Positions 21,728 through 30,641 of a stretch of DNA of 37,540 nt are shown piece after piece. Source of the DNA: CALFXN01 sp937957815 (GTDB taxonomy: Bacteria; Synergistota; Synergistia; Synergistales; Aminobacteriaceae). A model generated the notes under the pieces. The model did no database searches. It was not told the origin of the DNA and was given only the letters and a program-made list of their open reading frames with translations. Numbering within the stretch: position 1 is the first letter of the stretch; each line of letters opens with the position of its first letter. The position numbers and the translations under genes are program-made. Where the stretch lies: the NCBI GenBank assembly GCA_036788195.1, contig DAIQNX010000028.1, forward strand, positions 1-37,540. The letters are read 5' to 3'.

Positions 21728-23920
21728 ATGCAGACGATGACACGAACATGGCGATGGATCGCACCGGCGTCACTCATGTTGCTCCTTTGTACGGCGTCGC
21801 TCGGATGGTGCGCGATGGGGGATATCGAGAATCTCGCGTTCCAGGGCTTTGCGGGCGACGTCCTCGGTCCCGGAGAAAGCGCCGCGCCCGACGGAAGACC
21901 CGACGCGACCTTCTCGCTGAGCCTCCGGGGCGTCGGAGCCGTATCGGGGTTCTCCCTCAAGTCGGAGAACGGAAAATCGGCGTGGGATACGGTCGCGGGC
22001 AACGGCGTTGCCGGAATCCTCGTGAAGGACGGCAGCGGAAACGTCATCGCGGGAAGCGACGGCAGGATGGCGCACACTCCACTCCTCCTCGGCATGGGAA
22101 TCACCCTGACCGTCCCCGACGACGGCTCCATCGCCCGGGGCGGCAAATTCACGGTTACGGCGCGCTTCATCGACGACTCCGAGGTCCACGCGACGATCGC
22201 GGTTCCGCCCACGAAAACGCAGCGTCCTTCGGAAGCCGTGCGCATCGTCTCGGCCCAATGGATAGGAAGGAAGTCGCTCGATCTCACGGGGCCGGGCGAA
22301 CGGATGCAGGGCGACGGAGTTGCGGACGACGGCATCCGGCTCGTCCTCAGGGGAGCGGGCACGCTCACGAGGGTCACCGTTCGGGGCGCCGAAGACCAAT
22401 CGGCGGTCTGGGACACGGACCCGCGCGTCAGTGCGGGACGCATCGCGGTCACGCAGACGGGCGCCGCGCTCAACAACCGGGACGGAAGCATCGAGACGCA
22501 GGTTCGCGGACAAACCGTCCTCGACCTCTTGCTGACCGACGCGGACGGCGCCCTGGCGAAGGGCGGAAAATTCGCGGTGATCGCGACCTTTGCGGACGGT
22601 TCCCGGACGCAGGCCGAGTTCTCTCCCCAGGCGTCCGGAGGAGAGCCCTCCTCGCAGTCCGTGCGGATTCTGTCGGCCCGATGGGCGGATGCGAAGACCC
22701 GCGACCTCACGGGACGCGGCGAACGTCTTCGCGGCGACGGGGTTCCCGACGAGAGCGTCCGGGTCATGACGCAGGGGGCGGGAACGCTGACCGGCGTCAC
22801 CGTCCAGGGCGTCGAGGGCGAACGCGCCGTCTGGGACACCGTCCCCGCAAACAACGCGCGGCTCGTCGCGGTCACGAAGGACGGCGTGACGCTCAACCGT
22901 CCCGACGGAAGCATCTCCGCTCCGCTCCGCGACAGAACGGTCCTCGAACTCTGGATGACCGACACGGGGGTCATCGAAAAGGGAGAATCCAAGCTGGAAG
23001 TCCGGTTCTTCCTCGCCGACGGCTCCGTGGCGTCCCGCGTGATCGACCGGGGCGCGCCGCAGACTCCGGGCGACCGGGATGAATTCGTCGGATCGGCCGT
23101 CCTCACCGGACCGTCCGACAGGGACCTCGTCGGAAAGGGCGAGAGACGGACCGGCAACGGAACGAAGGACTGGAAGATCGACCTGAAGGTCGTCAACCGC
23201 GGAACGATCACCGCCGTCACGGTCGACACCATCGCCGGGCCCGCGGGCGTGTGGGACACCCTCGCCGGAAACGGACGCAGGCTCGTCGGCGTGACCGACT
23301 CGAGCGGCGCGCTCCTGAACCGCGAGGACGGGAGCGTGACGATCCCGGTCCAGAAGCCGACGGAACTCCGGCTCTGGATGGAGGACTACGACGTTCTCGC
23401 CGACGACGGGACCCGCGCGCGCGTGACGCTGACCTACGACGACGGGCGGACCCTTTCCCGCGAGGTCGTCCGTCGCATCGAGACGCCGGAGCCGACCCCG
23501 ACGGTTGCGAAACCCACGCCGGGCGCGGGCGGACGGGAGATCCTGTTCTCGAACCCGCGGCGCGCGTCCAGCAGCGACTACGTCGGGACGAGCGAAAAGC
23601 TCGGAAAGAACAAGAAGGCCGACTGGCTTTTCGACTGCGAAATCCGCGGCGAAGGACGGATCGAGGCGATCGTCGCCGAAGCCGTCGGAACGCCGGGCGT
23701 CTGGGACACGATCCCCGGAAACGGCAACTGGGCCCTGGGCGTCGTATCGCCGGGCAAGGGGCTGATAAACCGGCGGGACGGCTCCGTCTCGTTCTACGCG
23801 TCGCAATACCCGAAGATCCAGCTCTTCTTCGAGGACGACGGCACCATGCGGCAGGGCGCGTCGCACTTCAAGATCACCGTGACGTGGAGCGACGGAACGA
23901 AGACGAGCGCCGAAAGCTAG
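21728..23920 (+). CDS. Exported protein with five tandem ~125-residue repeats, unknown family
   Basis: A 730-aa protein with a signal peptide (IAPASLMLLLCTASLGWCA). The mature part consists of five homologous units at about 33-160, 168-300, 309-440, 448-580 and 603-730. Each unit has a start motif LTGxGERxxGDG, a central strand pair GTLTxVTV, an almost invariant (A/G)VWDT, then an LNxxDGSI turn, a Leu-rich strand ending in LWMxD, and a closing FADGS. The pattern of short strands and Asp/Gly turns predicts beta-sandwich domains, perhaps calcium-binding. A Pro/Thr linker (PEPTPTVAKPTP, near 586-600) separates the last unit. I recognise no family. It may be an adhesin, surface-layer-associated or carbohydrate-binding protein; none of these is shown. 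An intrinsic terminator follows directly. Confidence 0.7.
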   Translation: MQTMTRTWRWIAPASLMLLLCTASLGWCAMGDIENLAFQGFAGDVLGPGESAAPDGRPDATFSLSLRGVGAVSGFSLKSENGKSAWDTVAGNGVAGILVKDGSGNVIAGSDGRMAHTPLLLGMGITLTVPDDGSIARGGKFTVTARFIDDSEVHATIAVPPTKTQRPSEAVRIVSAQWIGRKSLDLTGPGERMQGDGVADDGIRLVLRGAGTLTRVTVRGAEDQSAVWDTDPRVSAGRIAVTQTGAALNNRDGSIETQVRGQTVLDLLLTDADGALAKGGKFAVIATFADGSRTQAEFSPQASGGEPSSQSVRILSARWADAKTRDLTGRGERLRGDGVPDESVRVMTQGAGTLTGVTVQGVEGERAVWDTVPANNARLVAVTKDGVTLNRPDGSISAPLRDRTVLELWMTDTGVIEKGESKLEVRFFLADGSVASRVIDRGAPQTPGDRDEFVGSAVLTGPSDRDLVGKGERRTGNGTKDWKIDLKVVNRGTITAVTVDTIAGPAGVWDTLAGNGRRLVGVTDSSGALLNREDGSVTIPVQKPTELRLWMEDYDVLADDGTRARVTLTYDDGRTLSREVVRRIETPEPTPTVAKPTPGAGGREILFSNPRRASSSDYVGTSEKLGKNKKADWLFDCEIRGEGRIEAIVAEAVGTPGVWDTIPGNGNWALGVVSPGKGLINRRDGSVSFYASQYPKIQLFFEDDGTMRQGASHFKITVTWSDGTKTSAES

Positions 23921-23931
23921 AGCGGACGACG

Positions 23932-23971
23932 AAGGGACGAAGGGGAAAAATCCCCCTTCGTCCCTTTTTTT
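23932..23971 (+). terminator. Rho-independent terminator after the five-repeat gene
   Basis: AAGGGACGAAGGGG pairs with CCCCTTCGTCCCTT (14-bp stem, 7-nt loop) and runs into seven T (23965-23971), 11 bp after the stop codon. This is a textbook intrinsic terminator for the plus strand. Confidence 0.92.
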
Positions 23972-24446
23972 GATCTACCGGCCGTCCCGACGCATCACAA
24001 CGATACTCCGGGGTCTGAACGCGCGCCGTCGTCCGGGATCGCCGAACTCGAAGAGAAGTTCTCCGCGGCCGATTTCGGGATGATCCGCTCGAAGATCAGA
24101 CTCGTGCCAGATGCGGACAGTCCCTTCCTCGAGCTCGACGACATGGGGAACCGTCACGAATACGGCCTGAGCGGGAGCGTCGCGCCGGTCGATATGGGGG
24201 GAAGCGCGCGCAGCTCGGCGTCGGCGACCCCGGGTATTACGACTGAGACGACTGACGGAGAAGCGGTCGGGACCGATCGCCGGCAACGGGCTTTCGGGGC
24301 TGCGCGATAGCTGCGCCTGCGGCGGCTTTCCGGGAAAAACGGAGCGGACGGTTCCCCGAGCCCCGAATCCCCGCCGCAACATCCGGTTCCCGGTTGGCTC
24401 CAAAATATACTCGCAAATAACACATCACGATGCCATAATTGCAGAC
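23972..24446. other. 475-bp stretch with no supported gene
   Basis: No convincing gene. A minus-strand frame ending at 23975 reads plausibly over about 70 residues (for example VTVPHVVELEEGTVRIWHES), and a plus-strand frame at 24080-24310 also does (FGMIRSKIRLVPDADSPFLE). They overlap, neither has a good start, and one must be the shadow of the other; either could be a relic. TATACT at 24406-24411, 36 bp before the next coding remnant, is a possible -10 box without a matching -35. Confidence 0.4.
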
Positions 24447-24880
24447 ATGATTGACCGAAGAATCTCCCGAACGCTTGTCCGACGCCTGAACGAAGCGCCC
24501 GCAGTCGTCCTTCTCGGCCCGAGACAGGCCGGAAAGACGCGTCGTTCGACCCGCAAAGGGAGGTGTACCTCGACCTCGAATCCGAGCGGGATCTCGCGAA
24601 GCTCTCCGAGCCGGAGCTGTATCTCTCCTCGCATCTCGACAGGCTCGTGATTCTCGACGAATTCCCCCGTGCCCCCGCGCTCTTTCCCGTCCTTCGCGGC
24701 CTGATCGACAGCGCGCGGAGGGAGGGGAGGCGCGAAGGGCTGTACCTTCTTCTCGGATCGGCGTCCCTCGATCTGCTCCGGCAGGCGAGGGAGACGCTCG
24801 CGGGACGTGTTTCTTTTCTCGAACTCGATCCCTTCGACGTGTCGGAAGTCGCCGCTTCCGCGGCCTCGCGGCGCTCCTGA
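24447..24880 (+). pseudogene. Broken AAA_14/DUF4143-type ATPase gene
   Basis: The ATG at 24447 opens MIDRRISRTLVRRLNEAPAV then VLLGPRQAGKT, the N-terminus and Walker A of the common AAA_14 (DUF4143) ATPases. Directly after GKT the frame is lost. The homologous protein continues in another frame from about 24545: SFDPQREVYLDLESERDLAK, the Walker B-like LVILDEFPRAPALFPVLRG, the GSASLDLLRQ sensor segment and LAGRVSFLELDPF. The residues normally following Walker A (TTLAR...) are missing, so this is a small deletion with a frameshift. The protein stops at 24880 after about 140 residues, against about 380-400 for the family, so the whole DUF4143 part is absent. A non-functional remnant. Confidence 0.8.
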
Positions 24881-24893
24881 TCCGGGAAGGGGG

Positions 24894-25907
24894 ATGAACC
24901 CAAAGATGACCTGGTTTGAAGAATTGACAGGGTTTCTGGAAACATCGGCCGACGACGTTCGCGCGAAGCTCGTCCTCGACGGCGAGACGCTGAGCTCCAG
25001 CGTGAACGGCCGGTCGTTTTTCTGCGGGCGGCTGGAGACGCCGTCCCTCGGGGAGCTTCGCGAACGGGTCGCCCGGATCGCTCCGGAGCCGGGGAGGCTC
25101 TCGGTGCGGGAGGTGCTCGCGGACGTCCGGGAGCTTCACGCGGATCCGTCGAATGCGGGGGCGCTGTTTCAGGTCGCCTCGCAGTTCAACCTTCTCGAGA
25201 TGGCGAACTCCGATGTGACGCCCGAACGCGGCGTCGGGATCTACGAGCACGACCATACGCAGGGGCCGGCGTGCGCCGTCGCCGCGGGCGCAGGGACGAT
25301 CTACCGGAACTATTTCGCGCCCGTGCGCGGCCGCGCGGGGCAGACGGCGGACAATCAGATCGACTGTCTCGCGGACGTGGGCGACGCCTTGCGCAATTCG
25401 GGGTGCCGGCTCTGGACGATGCGCAACGGGTACGCGCTGGCGACGCGCGACGGGCTTTCCGAAATCTCCCGGGCGCTCGAAGGGATGTCCTCCGCGAAGC
25501 GCGAGCGTCTGAAGGGACTGCTGCGGATCGGCCTTCAGCGGAACACGCAGGTGACGATCCGCGGCGGACGCCATACCGTGACGCAGGCCTACTGCTCGGC
25601 GCTTCCGGTCAACTACGGCGAGCATCCTGCGGAGTGCTGGGAGGCCTTCGCGCGCCTGGTGCTCGAGGCGACCTACGAGGCGACGATGTGCGCCGCGGTG
25701 CTGAACGCCTCCGAGACCGGGAACGCCCGCGTCTTTCTGACGCTCGTCGGCGGCGGCGTCTTCGGGAACCGCTCCGAATGGATCACGGAGAGCTGCGAGC
25801 GCGCGCTGCGGCTCTGCGAGGACCGCGATCTCGACGTCGCGATCGTCAGCTATCACGTTTCAAATCCGGACGTTACGCGGCTCGTCGGGCGGTTTTCCCG
25901 CTCCTAG
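24894..25907 (+). CDS. Uncharacterised protein, possibly macrodomain-like
   Basis: A 337-aa soluble protein without signal or membrane segments. I do not recognise a named family with certainty. The central part reads ALFQVASQFNLLEMANSDVT and YEHDHTQGPACAVAAGAGTI then YRNYF, and the end has ARVFLTLVGGGVFGNRSEWI then a helix, which resembles the phosphate loops (GGGVFGN) of macrodomain folds. A function in ADP-ribose or nucleotide metabolism would follow if the fold is right. ATG 24894 follows GGGAAGGGGG closely; ATG 24906 is an alternative. Its TAG overlaps the TAG of the toxin gene on the other strand (CTAG, 25904-25907). It lies among mobile-type genes (broken ATPase, toxin-antitoxin), so a defence or stress role is possible. 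Confidence 0.5.
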   Translation: MNPKMTWFEELTGFLETSADDVRAKLVLDGETLSSSVNGRSFFCGRLETPSLGELRERVARIAPEPGRLSVREVLADVRELHADPSNAGALFQVASQFNLLEMANSDVTPERGVGIYEHDHTQGPACAVAAGAGTIYRNYFAPVRGRAGQTADNQIDCLADVGDALRNSGCRLWTMRNGYALATRDGLSEISRALEGMSSAKRERLKGLLRIGLQRNTQVTIRGGRHTVTQAYCSALPVNYGEHPAECWEAFARLVLEATYEATMCAAVLNASETGNARVFLTLVGGGVFGNRSEWITESCERALRLCEDRDLDVAIVSYHVSNPDVTRLVGRFSRS

Positions 25908-26314
25908 GGCGCCCGGAGGTTCAGCAGCGCGAGCATCTCCGCCGGTGAGAGGACGCGGAGGCCCGGGATATCCCAAAAAAGCCGCCCGTTGCCGGTGACG
26001 ACGGGGCAATGGGCGGCGAGGGCGCACCCGATGAAAGGGATGTCGCCGGGGTCGCGGATCGGCAGATCCGCGGGCAGGGGCGTCGCGACGACGATCTGTG
26101 CGAGTGCGGCGAGGTCGTCGACCAATGCGTCGACGACCTTCGGGGACAGACCGAATTTCGGGCGTTTCAGGACGGTCCGGTATTCGGTCAGGATGCGGCA
26201 ATCCGCAACGAGGCCGATCAGCCCCGTCTGAAAGGCGTTCAGCACGAGCGCGGGGCCGCGCGCCGGACGAAGGATCGCCGAGACGACCACGTTCGTGTCG
26301 AGGACAGCGTCCAT
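25904..26314 (-). CDS. PIN-domain toxin (VapC-like ribonuclease)
   Basis: A 136-aa PIN-domain protein. Conserved acidic residues appear in the expected order: DTNVVVSAILRP at the start (first Asp at residue 6), a mid-protein Glu in ILTEYRTVL, and the RDPGDIPFIGCALAA segment carrying the catalytic Asp. This is the subfamily with SAILRP typical of putative toxin COG1569-like proteins. Such toxins cleave RNA. It is encoded 2 bp downstream of the antitoxin gene on the same strand, so the two are coupled. All key residues are present, so it is probably active if expressed without its partner. Confidence 0.85.
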   Translation of the reverse strand: MDAVLDTNVVVSAILRPARGPALVLNAFQTGLIGLVADCRILTEYRTVLKRPKFGLSPKVVDALVDDLAALAQIVVATPLPADLPIRDPGDIPFIGCALAAHCPVVTGNGRLFWDIPGLRVLSPAEMLALLNLRAP

Positions 26315-26316
26315 TG

Positions 26317-26601
26317 TCAGGAGGATGTCGCCTCGGAACGCGCCGCGTCGATTTCCGCGTCGATTTCCTCGTCGGAGAGCGCCGCCGCGCCGCTTCGTAC
26401 GGCATCGGCCCGAAGCGTCTCCAGCGCGATCCCGAAGCGGGCGCGCCTCCACGCCTGTTCGGCGAGCAGCGGGTCGTCTCCGTCTTCGAGAGGGAAGCAG
26501 ATCGCCCGCGGCTTGCCGTTCTGCGTCACGATCGTTCCCTCTTCCGCGAGCAAGACTGCGGGATTTGCCCGGACATCTCTGGTCGCGACGAATTGCATCA
26601 C
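26317..26601 (-). CDS. Phd/YefM-like antitoxin
   Basis: A 94-aa protein. The N-terminal half, MMQFVATRDVRANPAVLLAE and then GTIVTQNGKPRAICFPLED, matches the DNA-binding fold of Phd/YefM antitoxins (pattern RANxxxVL...GxxVTxNGKPxAV). The C-terminal half is acidic and helical (SDEEIDAEIDAARSEA), suited to toxin binding. It precedes the PIN toxin by 2 bp. Like other antitoxins it is expected to repress its own promoter, where an extended -10 element lies about 40 bp upstream. MMQ has two possible start codons. Confidence 0.8.
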   Translation of the reverse strand: MMQFVATRDVRANPAVLLAEEGTIVTQNGKPRAICFPLEDGDDPLLAEQAWRRARFGIALETLRADAVRSGAAALSDEEIDAEIDAARSEATSS

Positions 26602-26639
26602 ACATCACCCCTCATTTTGTCCCTCGTTATGACCTTCAT

Positions 26640-26648
26640 AGTATATCA
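26640..26648 (-). promoter_or_regulatory. Extended -10 promoter element of the toxin-antitoxin pair
   Basis: On the minus strand TGATATACT contains the TG-N motif directly before TATACT (5/6), about 40 bp ahead of the antitoxin start. No clear -35 is present, which fits an extended -10 promoter. The overlapping A/T patch would be a natural operator for the antitoxin. Confidence 0.5.
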
Positions 26649-26744
26649 CGCACTGCGCAACCGGCGCTTGATGCGAAGGCCCTGCGTGCGCCATAATTTC
26701 CGTGTGTGCGCTCCGTACTCTGATGTTTTCCGGAGGTTTTCGCT

Positions 26745-27454
26745 GTGACATGCCGTCATGAAGAGATGAACCGGATACGCGAATCCGTCGCGGGCTGCGC
26801 CGCGTGCGCGCTTGCGGAGTCGCGGACGTTCGCGGTTCCGGGGGAGGGGAGCCTCGCGCCGAAGTTCGTTCTCGTCGGCGAGGCTCCGGGAAAGGACGAG
26901 GACGCGTGCGGCCGCCCGTTCGTCGGGAGATGCGGCAAGGTTTTGCGAACCGCGCTCGAGGCCTGTTCGGTCGATCCCGGAGACGTCTTCATCTGCAATG
27001 CGGTCAAGTGCCGTCCGTCGAGGGCGGACAACCCCATGAAGGACCGTCCGCCCGAGATCGATGAGATGCGCCCCTGCTCGGGGTTTCTGAAGCGGCAGCT
27101 TCTGTGCCTCGCCGGGGACGGAAGCGGACGAACGCGCCGGACCGTTCCGGTGCTCGCGGTCGGACGGACGGCGCTCCGGTGGTTCGTGGAGTTCGCCGCG
27201 CCGGAAGACGACGAGAGGGCGCGTTTTCCGCGGACGGAGTCGGGCTGGAAGCTGCTGTCGGTGACGTCGCTCGTCGAGGCGTCCATCGGAGGCGCCCCGA
27301 ACGTCTTCCGGATGGAGGGAGACGGCGGAACACCCGTCCGGTTCGAGGTGTACCCGATCTGGCATCCGGGGTACGTCCTCAACGGCGGCGGGGGTCGCGT
27401 CACGCGCGGGGTCTTCGCGGAGACGATGCGCGCGATCGTCGGGAGAATGCTCGC
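26745..27454 (+). CDS. Type-4/5 uracil-DNA glycosylase, 3' end lost in a gap
   Basis: 236 residues are visible before the N run. The GTG start follows GGAGG by 8 bases. An early C18-x2-C21 pair and C111 would be iron-sulphur ligands; the fourth is not obvious. Motif A is clear in LVGEAPGKDEDACGRPFVGR, then VFICNAVKCRPSRADNPM, and the second motif HPGYVL takes the place of HPSYLL. The enzyme removes uracil from DNA during base-excision repair. It reads on the plus strand beside the minus-strand toxin-antitoxin pair. Only a short C-terminal tail seems missing. The segment between residues 125 and 205 is longer than usual for the family. Confidence 0.8.
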
Positions 27455-27554
27455 NNNNNNNNNNNNNNNNNNNNNNNNNNNNNNNNNNNNNNNNNNNNNN
27501 NNNNNNNNNNNNNNNNNNNNNNNNNNNNNNNNNNNNNNNNNNNNNNNNNNNNNN
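27455..27554. other. Assembly gap of 100 N
   Basis: Exactly 100 undetermined bases, the usual placeholder for a scaffold join of unknown length. The glycosylase gene runs into it from the left and the acetamidase gene from the right, both converging; each probably loses its last codons here. Confidence 0.98.
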
Positions 27555-28535
27555 GCCCTTGTTCCCGTCGACGACCTGCGTCACGCGGAAGTCGACCGCG
27601 AGGCTGCACAGGGCGTAGGCCTCCGTGCGCGTCAGCCCCTTCGCGGACATGAGGAAGGCGATCGCGTCGCCGATGGCGATCTTCATGGCCTCGTCGAGGT
27701 CGGCGTGGAAGCCCATCACGATCCAGTGCGTCGGCGTCTCGGCCATCGGGCGCTCGAGCGTCATGTCCCTCCGGACGACGAATTCGAGTTCGACCTCCTC
27801 GAAGTACGTCTCGCACGCGAGGCAGGAGACCTCGCCGTCGCCCTGGAGCCCGTGGGCGTCGGCGGCCATGAAGAGCGCGCCCTCGACGTTCACGGGGACG
27901 AAGAGCGAGCTTCCCTCGACGAGTTCCTTGTTGTCCATGTTCCCGGCGAAGTAGTCGGGGATCGCGGGCTGACGGACTTCGCCCGGCTTCGGGGCGACCG
28001 CCATCGCGCCGAGGAAGGGGCGGAGCGTCAGCGTGATTCCGGGCGCGAAGTCGACGGTCTTTTTGTCCGGCGAGTAGCGGAGCGTCCGGAAGAAGCCCGG
28101 TCCCATTCCCTCGGGGAGGCCGCCGAGGCCGATGGAGTCCGGGTAGACGTAGGTGACGCCGAAATCGCCCGGGACGATCCGCCTGATCCGGACTTCGAGG
28201 ACGTCGCCGGGACGCGCGCCCCGGACGAAGAACGGCCCCGTGAAGGCGTAGGTTCCGCCGCCCTTCGACTTGATCGCGCCGCGGATCGCGAGGACGTCGT
28301 CGATCGTCATGTCCGCGTCGAGTTTGCCCTCGAAGAGCATCCGCGTGTTGAAGACGACCGTGTCGCCGTCGTCGATTTCGAGCGCGGGCGGAATGTCGCT
28401 CCGGATCATGCCGTTGTAGGCCTGTTCCCTGCCGATCCGAAAGATGTGCGTCGCCGCCTCCGACCGTCGTACCGACAGCAGGACGGCGAGAAGCGCAGCG
28501 AGCGTAGCGAGCGCGGCCGCGATGAATCCTGTCAT
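27555..28535 (-). CDS. Exported acetamidase/formamidase-family protein, 3' end lost in a gap
   Basis: 327 residues visible, beginning at ATG 28535. An N-terminal hydrophobic segment (MTGFIAAALATLAALLAVLL) makes it exported or membrane-anchored, unlike typical cytoplasmic FmdA. Family landmarks include IPPALEIDDGDTVVFNT, GPFFVRGARPGDVLEVRIRR, HPF-like LRPFLGAMAVAP, NMDNKELVEGSSLFVPVNV and ADAHGLQGDGEVSCLACE, which holds putative metal ligands. The family hydrolyses short amides to acid and ammonia. GGGAGGGG precedes the start. The natural substrate is unknown; in context it could release ammonia from amino-acid-derived amides. Confidence 0.8.
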
Positions 28536-28574
28536 TGTGTGGTCCCCCTCCCGTATTTTGTGTGCGTCCCGGCG

Positions 28575-29491
28575 TCATCCGATGGTCGCGAGGAAATACC
28601 CCGTGAGGATCGAGACGGCCCAGAGCGCCGCTCCGAAGAGCATTCCGCTGACGCCCGCCTTTTTGACGACCGAGCTGTGCAGGCCGAGCCCGACCATGCA
28701 GAGGGCCGCGGCCATGAAGACCTTCCCGGACGACGCGAGGAAGCGGAACAGCTCCGGAAAGGGGAGCGCCGACGCGGTCATCGACGCGAGAAGAAAGAGC
28801 ACGATGAAGAGCGGGATCGAGAGCTTGCCGCCGCCCCCCTGTCGCAGCGAGACCGCGAAGACGATCGGCGTGATCCAGAGGGTCCGCGTCAGCTTCATGA
28901 TCGTCGCCGTCGAGAGGGACGCGTCGCCGAGGACCGCCGCCGCGCCGACGACGGAACTCGTGTCGTGGATGCTCAGCGCGCACCAGACGCCGTACTGTTC
29001 CGGCGTCAGCGCGAACGCGCGCGCGAGAACCGGAAAGACGAAGAGCGCGACCGTGTTCAGCAGGAAGACGACGCCCATCGAGACGCCGATGTCCTCGTCG
29101 TCGGCCTTCATCGCGGACGAGACCGCAGCGATGGCGCTCCCGCCGCAGATCGACGTCCCGACCGTGATGAGCTTCATGGTCGCGGGGCGCAGCCGGACGA
29201 ACCGCATCAGGACATACCCGAGCGACAGGATGACCGCGAGGCTCACGGCCGTCTGCCAGAACCCCTGTCCCCCGACCGCGATGACCTGCCGGATGTTGAG
29301 CCCGAACCCGAAGAGCACGACGGCCGAGTTCAGCGTGAGCTTCCGCGCCTTCCCGAGCCATGCCGGGACTGAGCCGGGCGCTATGTTGCCCGCGAGCGCG
29401 CCGAGAAGGAGCGCGGCCCCCACGGCCCAGGTCTTCGTCGGCGGATAGAGCGAGAGCGCGACGGAGGCGCCGAGGGCGAGAACGAAGGGGA
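28575..29491 (-). CDS. YeiH-type putative sulphate/anion exporter, 5' end lost in a gap
   Basis: About 305 residues of a polytopic membrane protein of the UPF0324/YeiH family (PF03601). The retained segments include LLLGALAGNIAPGSVPAW, KLTLNSAVVLFGFGLNIRQV, KLITVGTSICGGSAIAAVSS and LSIHDTSSVVGAAAV, a strongly conserved pattern in this family. The protein is predicted to export inorganic anions such as sulphate or sulphite; most members are not biochemically tested. The N-terminus lies within or beyond the N run, so its start and any operon with the desulfhydrase gene cannot be shown. It is separated by 39 bp from the acetamidase start. Confidence 0.8.
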
Positions 29492-29591
29492 NNNNNNNNN
29501 NNNNNNNNNNNNNNNNNNNNNNNNNNNNNNNNNNNNNNNNNNNNNNNNNNNNNNNNNNNNNNNNNNNNNNNNNNNNNNNNNNNNNNNNNNN
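29492..29591. other. Assembly gap of 100 N
   Basis: A second placeholder of exactly 100 N. It separates the 5' end of the exporter gene from the 3' end of the desulfhydrase gene, both on the minus strand. True gap length is unknown. Confidence 0.98.
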
Positions 29592-30475
29592 GCGAAGGCC
29601 TTTCCGGTGTAGACGGGGTCGAGAAGGACGGACTCCGTCCGCGCGAGAAGGAGGACGGCCTTCAGCATGGACTCCGACGGCAGCGAGTAACCTTCGCCGA
29701 TGTACCCGTCGCGGCAGTCGATGGACCCGGCCGGGAAGGGGTCGCCGATCCCGAGGAGGCGGGCCGTGTCGGCCGCGAGCTTTTGCACCGCCGGGACCTG
29801 GACGGCGTTCGGCGCGCCGATGTTGATCCCCGTGAGCGGGATGTCCGCCCTGTTGGCCCACAGGCCGACCGCGAGGCCCGCGTGCGTTCCCGCGCTGCCG
29901 CTCGTCGTGAAGATCCGGTCGAAGGCGAGCCCCTTGTCGAACGCCTGCGACAGAATCTCCTCCGCGCAGGCGACGTAGCCGAGCGACCCGACGGGAGTCG
30001 ACCCGCCGACGGGGATGACGTAGGGCGTCTTTCCCGCAGCGCGGAGGCGTTCGGCGACCTTCGCGGTCTCGGCGGTCGGGTCGGACGTCCCAGGGACGAC
30101 CGTGATCGAGTCGACCCCCATGAGCTGGAACAGGAAGTTGTTTCCCGACGCGTGCGGGGAGTAGCTCCCCGGAACCTGTTCCGTGATGACGAGGTGGCAC
30201 TCGAGGCCTTCCTTCTTCGCGGCGGCGAGGGTGAGGCGGCAGTGGTTCGACTGCACCGCGCCGCACGTGACGACCGCGTCCGCGCCCTTCGAGAGCGCGT
30301 CCGCCATGAGGAATTCGAGCTTCCGCGTCTTGTTGCCCCCGGGGAAGAATCCCAGGAGGTCGTCCCGCTTGATCCAGATCTCCGGCCCTCCGACCAGTCC
30401 GGAAAGCCTCGAAAGATGCTCCATCGGCGTCGCGCCTTCGGTGTACCGGCGGCGCGGAAAACGTGCGAGATTCAT
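29592..30475 (-). CDS. dcyD: D-cysteine desulfhydrase/ACC-deaminase-family PLP enzyme, 3' end lost in a gap
   Basis: 294 residues visible from ATG 30475. A fold-type II PLP enzyme: the Schiff-base Lys49 lies in FFPGGNKTRKLEFLM and the carboxylate-binding motif in CGAVQSNHCRLT, with the phosphate-binding loop in FTTSGSAGTHAGLAVG. The start IWIKRDDLLGF and the overall order match DcyD, which splits D-cysteine into pyruvate, ammonia and sulphide; ACC deaminase and L-cysteate lyase are close relatives and cannot be excluded. GGAGATTGAC lies before the start. Production of sulphide or sulphite fits a nearby anion exporter, but the gap between them prevents a firm operon claim. About 30 C-terminal residues are missing. 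Confidence 0.78.
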
Positions 30476-30641
30476 GTCGCGTCAATCTCCTTTCGTGACG
30501 GCGTCCCGTCCGGGCGCGCCGCGTCTATTCTACAATCGAAACGCGGCGAACGGGGCGGTCGCTCGGCCTGAGCGGCATGCGCTATGATAGTGTCCGACGG
30601 CGCATGGACGCCGCGATCGCTCCGGCGAGGGAGGGGGTCGA

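Noticed and set aside
21770..23866. A 698-codon frame antisense to the five-repeat gene
   Set aside because: The plus strand has the signal peptide, ordered repeats and terminator; the antisense frame has only the mirrored composition.
23975..24403. Minus-strand 142-codon frame
   Set aside because: The C-terminal half reads plausibly, but a plus-strand frame over the same bases is equally plausible with higher third-position G/C, and neither has a clear start or family.
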